A stretch of 5,259 bases of DNA from Candidatus Woesearchaeota archaeon (lineage in GTDB: Archaea > Nanobdellota > Nanobdellia > Woesearchaeales > UBA11576): assembly GCA_019322385.1 (NCBI GenBank), contig JAHWIS010000108.1, forward strand, positions 1 through 5,259. Direction: 5' to 3'. The translations under genes were made by a program, and so were the position numbers. Of the stretch, positions 1-4,768 are shown in pieces (the stretch's first letter is position 1; each line of letters begins with the position of its first letter). The notes beneath the pieces are model-generated. The model saw only the letters and a program-made list of their open reading frames with translations, did no database searches and had not been told where the DNA came from.

Positions 1-822
1 AATGTTATATAATTCCCTTTGGACCTGCCTGATCACATCAAGGCCTGAAAGGCCATAATTGAGCATGACATCGAGAAGCTTTTCTCTTGCATCGATAAAC
101 TTGTTCTTCAAGGCAAGCTCAAGCACTTCCTTGATCTCCTTAGGCCTCGCGACTGAAGCAAGGGAATATATCGTCTCATCAGTGATCTTCTTGCTGATTG
201 CAGCAGAGCTCTGGAGTATGTTCTCGACACGCCTGCAATCCCCTGCAGAGATGTCAAACAATGCCTCCTCTGCCTTCTTGTCGACCTCTATCTTCTCACT
301 CTTTGCAATATTGGCTATGAGCTTAAATATATCTTCTTTTGGAAGGGGTTTGAACCTGAATATCGCGCATCTTGACTGTATGGGGTCGATGATCTTGCTG
401 CTGTAGTTCGCTGCAAGGACGAACCTGCAGGTCTGGGTATAGTTCTCCATGGTCCTTCTCAAGGCCTGCTGGGCCTCTCTTGTGAGAGCATCACACTCAT
501 CAAGGTAGATTATCTTGAAAGGAACATCACCAATAGCTCTTGTACGTGCAAAATCCTTGACCTTGTTGCGTATGATATCTATGCCCCGCTCATCAGAGGC
601 ATTCAGCTCAAGGAAATTGTTATGCCAGGAGCCACCGAACATCTGCTTCGCTATGACAAGAGCGAGAGATGTCTTTCCAACACCAGCAGGACCTGCAAAA
701 AGCAGATGAGGCATGTTCTTGCTCTCTACAAAGGCCTTGACCCTGCTCACTACAGCATCCTGGCCCAGGACCTCGCTGAAGTCTTTTGGCCTGTATTTTT
801 CTGTCCAGATAGCGTGTTCCAT
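1..822 (-). CDS. rfcS: Replication factor C small subunit (clamp loader ATPase), C-terminus cut by window edge
   Basis: AAA+ ATPase subunit of the archaeal clamp loader, which with the large subunit opens the PCNA ring and loads it at primer-template junctions. The 274 visible residues begin MEHAIWTEKYRPKDF, the classic RFC N-terminus. Walker A (GPAGVGKT) is at residues 44-51, Walker B (IIYLDECD) at 104-111, sensor 1 around AANYSS 137-142, the SRC arginine-finger motif at 150-152 and the sensor 2 region GDCRRVEN at 194-201. The family is about 315-330 residues, so roughly the last 45-55 residues (part of the collar domain) lie beyond base 1. Walker B reads DECD rather than the usual DEAD; the catalytic Asp and Glu are kept. 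No intein interrupts the visible part, although archaeal RFC genes often carry one. The ATG at 822 has no Shine-Dalgarno site but has a TATA box 28 bases upstream, so the mRNA is probably leaderless. The gene lies 71 bases downstream of the PRC-barrel gene on the same strand. Confidence 0.96.
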   Translation of the reverse strand, partial: MEHAIWTEKYRPKDFSEVLGQDAVVSRVKAFVESKNMPHLLFAGPAGVGKTSLALVIAKQMFGGSWHNNFLELNASDERGIDIIRNKVKDFARTRAIGDVPFKIIYLDECDALTREAQQALRRTMENYTQTCRFVLAANYSSKIIDPIQSRCAIFRFKPLPKEDIFKLIANIAKSEKIEVDKKAEEALFDISAGDCRRVENILQSSAAISKKITDETIYSLASVARPKEIKEVLELALKNKFIDAREKLLDVMLNYGLSGLDVIRQVQRELYNI

Positions 823-846
823 CTGCCTAAAAATAAATTTCAAGCA

Positions 847-854
847 AATATAAA
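847..854 (-). promoter_or_regulatory. TATA box of the RFC small subunit gene
   Basis: On the minus strand these bases read TTTATATT and are preceded by a purine-rich stretch (GAGAAACA) that could act as the TFB-recognition element. The box centre is about 28.5 bases before the A of the RFC ATG at 822, the usual distance between an archaeal TATA box and the transcription start. The transcript would therefore begin at or next to the start codon. This is a prediction from sequence and spacing only. Confidence 0.65.
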
Positions 855-880
855 TGTTTCTCTTTTAAAAATGCAGAATT

Positions 881-893
881 AGAGAGAAAAAAT
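881..893 (-). terminator. Probable U-rich terminator of the PRC-barrel gene
   Basis: Directly after the TAA stop of the PRC-barrel gene, the minus strand reads TTTTTTCTCTCT. Archaeal RNA polymerase terminates at oligo-U tracts without needing a hairpin, and none is seen here. With the separate RFC promoter just downstream, this suggests that PRC-barrel and RFC can be transcribed separately, although read-through is possible. Confidence 0.45.
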
Positions 894-1157
894 TTAGATG
901 ATATCTTCTTCAGCAATCACCATGAAATCCCCTATCGCCATCAAAGCGCTGAAAGGTATCAGGACATTGCCTGTCTTGTCCTTCTCAAGCTCAAGCTTCT
1001 CACTGTAAGGTGTAGGGTTAACAAGAACCATATGTATGAGCTCACCTGATTTGACCTCAAATACGATGTCACCAACCTCACCAAACTTCTTGCCTGTCTT
1101 TGAGACCACAGTCTTGCCAATCAGTTCCCTTGCAAAGCGTTTCTCTTCTTCAGCCAT
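894..1157 (-). CDS. Small PRC-barrel domain protein
   Basis: An 87-residue protein that is essentially one PRC-barrel domain, a small beta-barrel fold found in ribosome maturation protein RimM, photosynthetic reaction centre subunit H and many free-standing archaeal proteins. After a charged lead (MAEEEKRFARE), the fold-typical opening LIGKTVVSKTGKKFGEVGDI covers residues 12-31. Strands around FEVKSGELIHMVLVN (33-47) and the closing segment NVLIPFSALMAIGDFMVI (64-81) follow. There is no signal peptide or membrane segment, so it should be cytoplasmic. The ATG at 1157 is fixed by a good Shine-Dalgarno site (GAGGTG) five bases upstream, unlike its neighbours. Stand-alone PRC-barrel proteins CdpB1/CdpB2 act in FtsZ-based division in haloarchaea. 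A similar adaptor role is conceivable but unproven, because archaea often encode several paralogues. Confidence 0.9.
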   Translation of the reverse strand: MAEEEKRFARELIGKTVVSKTGKKFGEVGDIVFEVKSGELIHMVLVNPTPYSEKLELEKDKTGNVLIPFSALMAIGDFMVIAEEDII

Positions 1158-1162
1158 TTTAG

Positions 1163-1168
1163 CACCTC
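1163..1168 (-). promoter_or_regulatory. Shine-Dalgarno site of the PRC-barrel gene
   Basis: The minus strand reads GAGGTG, complementary to the 3' end of archaeal 16S rRNA, with a five-base spacer before the ATG at 1157. It is the only strong ribosome binding site in front of any complete gene start in the window. It implies a leadered mRNA for this gene and confirms the start codon. Confidence 0.8.
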
Positions 1169-1218
1169 TATTGGAAATTTTAATCGTAATAACAACTAGG
1201 TAAATTACTCTATAGTAA

Positions 1219-1231
1219 GAATATCATATTC
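1219..1231. promoter_or_regulatory. Perfect 6+1+6 palindrome, possible operator
   Basis: GAATAT-C-ATATTC is a perfect dyad in the divergent control region. It falls between the predicted PRC-barrel TATA box (1239-1246) and the transcription start expected near 1214, where archaeal repressors commonly bind to block the polymerase. A short AT-rich palindrome can arise by chance in such a region, and no second copy was seen in the window. Confidence 0.25.
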
Positions 1232-1238
1232 ATTGGCA

Positions 1239-1246
1239 TATATAAA
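1239..1246 (-). promoter_or_regulatory. TATA box of the PRC-barrel gene
   Basis: The minus strand reads TTTATATA, preceded by the A-rich stretch ACAAAAAGA that fits a TFB-recognition element. It is the strongest TATA-like element in the 1158-1337 region. Transcription would start around 1214, giving a leader of about 57 bases containing the Shine-Dalgarno site. The same bases read TATATAAA on the plus strand and could also drive a longer-leader transcript of the tyrosyl-tRNA synthetase gene, but the element at 1306 fits that gene better. Confidence 0.55.
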
Positions 1247-1305
1247 TCTTTTTGTTTTCAGGGTTGCTAAATTTTTAAAAGAAACAGGATACTCTTTCAG
1301 TTAGC

Positions 1306-1313
1306 TTTAAATA
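1306..1313 (+). promoter_or_regulatory. TATA box of the tyrosyl-tRNA synthetase gene
   Basis: TTTAAATA is centred 28.5 bases before the ATG at 1338, matching the spacing at the RFC and M24 genes exactly. It is only 19.5 bases before the alternative ATG at 1329, too close for a transcript that includes that codon. No Shine-Dalgarno sequence precedes either ATG, so a leaderless message starting at or near 1338 is the simplest reading. Confidence 0.55.
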
Positions 1314-1337
1314 GAATATTGGCAAACAATGAATAAA

Positions 1338-2414
1338 ATGAACACTGAAGAAAAGCTCAGCCTGATAAGAGAAGTCGGAGAAGAGATCATAACAGATGAA
1401 GACCTGAAGGCAATGCTTGATTCTGGCAAGAAGCTGGTAGCTTATGACGGTTTCGAGCCATCCGGGCACCCACATATAGCACAGGGTATCATGAGGGCAA
1501 TCAATATCAACAAGATGACAAAGGCAGGCTCCAAATTCAAGATGCTTGTAGCTGACTGGCATGGCTGGGCAAACAATAAGATGGGCGGAGACCTTGAAAA
1601 GATCCAGACAGTCGGCAAATACCTCATAGAGATATGGAAGGCAACAGGAATGGACCTCGACAATGTCGAGTTCATATGGGCATCAGACCTTGCAAAGGAC
1701 ACGAACTATTGGAAGACGGTGATGCAGGTCGCGCGAAACTCAACTGTAAAGAGGATATTGCGGTGCGGACAGATAATGGGCAGGAAAGAAGAAGAGGTAT
1801 TGCAGGCATCGCAGATACTCTACCCCTGCATGCAGTGCGCAGACATATTCTATCTCAAGGCAGACATATGCCAGCTCGGCATGGACCAGAGGAAAGTTAA
1901 CATGCTCTCAAGGGAGATAGGACCGAAACTGGGGTATTGGAAGCCGGTGTGCGTGCACCACCATATGCTCATGGGGCTCAATGCTCCGCCAGAAGGCGAA
2001 AAGGATGCTATCGAAAAGGCAATCGAGATGAAGATGTCGAAATCCATACCCGATTCTGCTATATTCATGACAGATACGCAAGAGGATATTGCGCGGAAGA
2101 TGAAGAAGGCATACTGCCCTGAGAAGGTGACTGAGGAGAACCCTGTCATGGAGTACTGCAAATACCTTGTATTCGAGAAATTCCCTATCATCGAGATAAA
2201 ACGGCCTGAGAAGTTCGGCGGTGACCTGGAATTGCATAGTTATGATGAGCTTGTCAAAGTATATACAAAAGGGGACCTGCACCCGATGGACCTGAAACAG
2301 GCTGTCGCAGGGTATGTGAATGAGATGCTCGAGCCTGTCCGGCAACACTTCGAGAAGAACAAGAAAGCAAAGAAGCTCTTCGAGGAGGTCCAGAGCTTTG
2401 AAGTGACGAGATAA
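1338..2414 (+). CDS. tyrS: Tyrosyl-tRNA synthetase, archaeal/eukaryotic type
   Basis: Cytoplasmic class I synthetase that activates tyrosine with ATP and charges tRNA-Tyr. From the ATG at 1338 it has 358 residues; an in-frame ATG at 1329 would add MNK, but TATA spacing favours 1338 and neither has a Shine-Dalgarno site. The HIGH-class motif is HPHIAQG at residues 44-50 and the KMSKS loop is at 232-236. The tyrosine pocket is intact: Y36, Y162, Q166, D169 and Q184 align with Y32, Y151, Q155, D158 and Q173 of the Methanocaldococcus jannaschii enzyme, and the last four keep identical spacing. Stretches such as DWHGWANNKMGGDLEKIQTV, MQCADIFYLKADICQLGMDQ and KMSKSIPDSAIFM look more like plant/protist cytosolic TyrRS than the KMSSS-bearing methanogen type. 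No S4-like C-terminal domain is present, as expected for archaea. It converges on the M16 gene with a nine-base gap. Confidence 0.96.
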   Translation: MNTEEKLSLIREVGEEIITDEDLKAMLDSGKKLVAYDGFEPSGHPHIAQGIMRAININKMTKAGSKFKMLVADWHGWANNKMGGDLEKIQTVGKYLIEIWKATGMDLDNVEFIWASDLAKDTNYWKTVMQVARNSTVKRILRCGQIMGRKEEEVLQASQILYPCMQCADIFYLKADICQLGMDQRKVNMLSREIGPKLGYWKPVCVHHHMLMGLNAPPEGEKDAIEKAIEMKMSKSIPDSAIFMTDTQEDIARKMKKAYCPEKVTEENPVMEYCKYLVFEKFPIIEIKRPEKFGGDLELHSYDELVKVYTKGDLHPMDLKQAVAGYVNEMLEPVRQHFEKNKKAKKLFEEVQSFEVTR

Positions 2415-2423
2415 TAATTCTGA

Positions 2424-3626
2424 TTACTTGCTCAGCACAACCATAGTATAATTCTTGTTGAAGTATTTGTTTCTTACGCGGATTATATCCTTTTTCGTGA
2501 CTTTCCTTATATTCTTTGTGTACTGGTCTGCAAGTTTTACGTCTTTTATGAACTCCCAGAATGCAAGTTCGTCTGCGCGCTTCTGCGAATTCTCCTTATC
2601 CAGAAGACTCCTCCCGATTATATGGTCTTTTGCCTCGCCCAGCTCCTTGTTGCTTATGTTGCTTAGCTTCCTGATCTCGTCGAGGATTATGCTCTTGCTA
2701 AGATCGAGGTTCTTTTTTGCGCAGTTAAGGTAGAAAAAGAAGAATCCAAAGTCTTTCTTTGCCTCCTGGTTCGCACCGACAGCGTATGCCAGCCCTCGTT
2801 TGACACGGATCTCATCGTTTATCCTTCCTGAAAGGCCTTTTGAGTATATAGAGCTGATGACGTCAAGGACAAAGCTATCCTTATGGGATCTTGGGACTGT
2901 CTTGTAGCCGAGAACAAAGTATGCCTGGTTGATGTCTCTCTTATTTTTTGTTATTGTCGGCTTTTTGTCTTTGGGCTCAATAGTCTTTTTTATCTTTGGG
3001 ACTTTTCTTTGCTTCATGCCGCTGAAATGTTTGTTGACCAGATTCCTTATCTGTTTTACATCACCGACAATTGAGATTATCATGTTCTTTGGAGAATACC
3101 ACTTCCTGAAATAGTCAATCATATTCTTCCTTGTTATGGACTTGACAGAATCAAACCTGCCGTAGATAGGATTCTTTGTCGGGTGACGCTTGAAAAGGCT
3201 CTTCTCAAAAAGTACCCACTGATAAAGGATGGGCTGGTCATTTGTCATCCTTATTTCCTCAAGCACTACCCTGCGCTCTTTCTCAAGTATCTTGGGCTCG
3301 AACAAGGGATTCTTGATTATATCTGCAAGTATCTCCATGCCGATGCTTACCTTATTCTTAGGCACTTTGGTGTAATAGAAAGTGCGCTCTTTTGATGTGG
3401 CAGCATTGAGCTCGCCTCCGATGTTCTCTATGGCTTCGCTTATCTGCTTTGAAGTCCTTGTTTTTGTTCCCTCGAACACCATGTGTTCAAGGAAATGAGA
3501 AATACCTGCAATGCTCTTGTGCTCGTTATTGGATCCTGTGCCGACGCACAACTCAATGGCGACTGCATCTGTCTTTCTCGGCTCGAACAGGACAGTCAAC
3601 CCATTTTTCAGCTTGAACTTCTGCAT
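2424..3626 (-). CDS. M16B family zinc peptidase (processing-peptidase/pitrilysin-like)
   Basis: A 400-residue metallopeptidase, a usual length for a single-chain M16B enzyme with two M16 half-domains that works as a dimer enclosing peptides in a chamber. The inverted zinc motif HFLEH is at residues 44-48 (H44 and H48 bind zinc, E47 is the catalytic base). The distal zinc ligand is E124 in RRVVLEEIR, 76 residues after H48 as in mitochondrial processing peptidase beta. The C-terminal half (about 165-400) has the GLSGRINDEIR segment and the R274/Y281 pair of EIRVKRGLAY that contacts substrate, so the enzyme should be active. There is no signal peptide; the site is cytoplasmic. The ATG at 3626 (MQKFKLKNGLTV) is chosen because the family begins there and a TATA-like box lies about 30 bases upstream. 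The upstream ATG at 3695 would add 23 unrelated residues and overlap the divergent M24 gene. Physiological substrate unknown; degradation of short peptides is likely. Confidence 0.93.
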   Translation of the reverse strand: MQKFKLKNGLTVLFEPRKTDAVAIELCVGTGSNNEHKSIAGISHFLEHMVFEGTKTRTSKQISEAIENIGGELNAATSKERTFYYTKVPKNKVSIGMEILADIIKNPLFEPKILEKERRVVLEEIRMTNDQPILYQWVLFEKSLFKRHPTKNPIYGRFDSVKSITRKNMIDYFRKWYSPKNMIISIVGDVKQIRNLVNKHFSGMKQRKVPKIKKTIEPKDKKPTITKNKRDINQAYFVLGYKTVPRSHKDSFVLDVISSIYSKGLSGRINDEIRVKRGLAYAVGANQEAKKDFGFFFFYLNCAKKNLDLSKSIILDEIRKLSNISNKELGEAKDHIIGRSLLDKENSQKRADELAFWEFIKDVKLADQYTKNIRKVTKKDIIRVRNKYFNKNYTMVVLSK

Positions 3627-3642
3627 TGCAAAAGAGCATAAG

Positions 3643-3650
3643 TTATAAAT
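3643..3650 (+). promoter_or_regulatory. TATA box of the M24 peptidase gene
   Basis: TTATAAAT lies in the 48-base divergent gap, centred 28.5 bases before the M24 ATG at 3675. With no Shine-Dalgarno sequence before that ATG, the transcript is predicted to be leaderless. The element lies inside the region that the M16 initiation complex would cover on the other strand. Confidence 0.65.
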
Positions 3651-3652
3651 AG

Positions 3653-3660
3653 TATTAAAA
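3653..3660 (-). promoter_or_regulatory. TATA-like box of the M16 peptidase gene
   Basis: The minus strand reads TTTTAATA, centred about 30 bases before the M16 ATG at 3626, again fitting a leaderless transcript. It is weaker than the other TATA boxes in the window. An alternative on the same strand, TTTATAAC (3642-3649), is only about 20 bases from the ATG and is better explained as the reverse complement of the M24 box. Confidence 0.45.
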
Positions 3661-3674
3661 GCTATCTGAAAAAT

Positions 3675-4748
3675 ATGAGGCTGAAAGAGTTCCAAAAAGA
3701 GATGCGGAAGAATAGGATAGGTCTTGCGTTATTCTTTAGCCTTGATGGGGATAATGTAGACCCTAATCTTGTATATCTCTCACAATATACTGGATTCGGA
3801 GCGCTTGCTGTGACGCCGAACAAGGCAGTGCTTGTGGTGCCTAAGGCAGAGCATGTCAGGGCGAAAAGGACAAGCAAGGTAAGGGTCGCTGTTGCAGAGA
3901 AGAGGCTGTTGCCTGCGATCAGGAAAGCGATAAAAGGAAGGCCTAAGCGCATCGGGATTGACAAGAACCGAATAAGCCTGAACTTCTATAAGGCTCTGCG
4001 GAAGGAATTGCGAGGCAGGTATGTTGATGTGTCTGGGATGTGTTTGAGGCTCAGGACAGTAAAGACTACTGAGGAGATCAGGATAATCAGGAAGGCCTGT
4101 GCGCTTGCTGATGAGATAATGCAAAAGACATTCTGGAAATTCAAAAGATTCAAGACAGAGGCAGAGGTCGCAGCATTCATGCGAAGCCATGTCTATAGGA
4201 AGGGGCTTAAGCTGGCATTCCCGCCGGTTGTCGCGTCAGGGAAGAATGCATGCGAAGCGCACCATGACCCTGACAGCAAAAGACTGCAGAAAGGGTTCTG
4301 CGTAATTGACTTTGGAGTCAAGTATAAGGGATACTGTTCAGATATGACTAGGACAATCTATATAGGGACACCGACAAGGAAAGAGCTCGAGATGTACTAC
4401 AAGGTGCTGGATGTGCAGATAAGGCTAATCGACATGTGCAGTGTGGGAAAGAGCTTTATCTGGATCAACAAGAAAGCACACGAGCTGTTCGGCAAGGATT
4501 CTCCTTATTTCACGCACCTGATCGGTCATGGAATCGGGACTGAGATCCATGAAAGCCCTAATCCCAAGGTGACTCCAAGACGGCCTGTGACAAAACTATT
4601 GGAAAACAGCGTGATAACAATCGAGCCAGGTCTGTATCATGAAAACAAGAGCGGCATCAGGATAGAAGATGATATCTTGATCACTGATTCTGGGCCGAAA
4701 GTGCTGACCAAGACAGGGAAGAACCTGCTGATAATAAAGAAAAAATAG
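3675..4748 (+). CDS. M24B family Xaa-Pro peptidase (prolidase/aminopeptidase P-like)
   Basis: A 357-residue cytoplasmic metallopeptidase expected to cleave bonds involving proline: either Xaa-Pro dipeptides (prolidase, PepQ) or the first residue of Xaa-Pro-starting peptides (aminopeptidase P). Residues 1-125 form a creatinase-like N-terminal domain, and the pita-bread catalytic domain runs from about 130 to 357. All five dinuclear metal ligands are present: D212 (VIDFG), D223 (CSDMTRT), H285 (IGHGIG), E317 (ITIEPGLY) and E331 (IRIEDD). H196 and H292 supply the conserved histidines around the site. Length is close to Pyrococcus furiosus prolidase (348 residues). The sequence does not decide between the two specificities. 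The ATG at 3675 has no Shine-Dalgarno site but a TATA box at the right distance. The gene diverges from M16 across 48 bases and converges on M29 with a 20-base gap, which suggests a shared role in peptide turnover. Confidence 0.94.
   Translation: MRLKEFQKEMRKNRIGLALFFSLDGDNVDPNLVYLSQYTGFGALAVTPNKAVLVVPKAEHVRAKRTSKVRVAVAEKRLLPAIRKAIKGRPKRIGIDKNRISLNFYKALRKELRGRYVDVSGMCLRLRTVKTTEEIRIIRKACALADEIMQKTFWKFKRFKTEAEVAAFMRSHVYRKGLKLAFPPVVASGKNACEAHHDPDSKRLQKGFCVIDFGVKYKGYCSDMTRTIYIGTPTRKELEMYYKVLDVQIRLIDMCSVGKSFIWINKKAHELFGKDSPYFTHLIGHGIGTEIHESPNPKVTPRRPVTKLLENSVITIEPGLYHENKSGIRIEDDILITDSGPKVLTKTGKNLLIIKKK
4735..4747 (-). terminator. Probable U-rich terminator of the M29 gene
   Basis: Downstream of the M29 stop, the minus strand passes ATTTTATGTTTTCG and then reads TATTTTTTCTTTA, a run of six T in a T-rich context typical of archaeal termination. 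These bases overlap the last codons (lysine AAA/AAG) and the stop of the convergent M24 gene, so the two transcripts would overlap at their 3' ends. Confidence 0.4.
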
Positions 4749-4768
4749 AAATTAGCGAAAACATAAAA

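Noticed and set aside
59..406. Plus-strand open frame of 115 codons opposite RFC
   Set aside because: It is the antisense shadow of the RFC gene; the Ser/Leu-rich translation resembles no family, and the minus strand has every RFC motif.
1158..1337. Possible tRNA, small RNA or riboswitch in the divergent gap
   Set aside because: I found no cloverleaf, box C/D pair or long stem; the region is AT-rich and is explained by two promoters, a Shine-Dalgarno site and one short palindrome.
1908..2348. Minus-strand open frame of 146 codons inside tyrosyl-tRNA synthetase, with similar shorter frames at 1275-1562, 1442-1702 and 1850-2191
   Set aside because: They lie opposite a fully conserved synthetase, have no promoter or ribosome site of their own and no recognisable domain.
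3627..3695. N-terminal extension of the M16 gene to the ATG at 3695
   Set aside because: It would add 23 residues unlike the family, overlap the M24 start by 21 bases and bury both TATA boxes in coding sequence. The family-typical start MQKFKLKNGL is at 3626.
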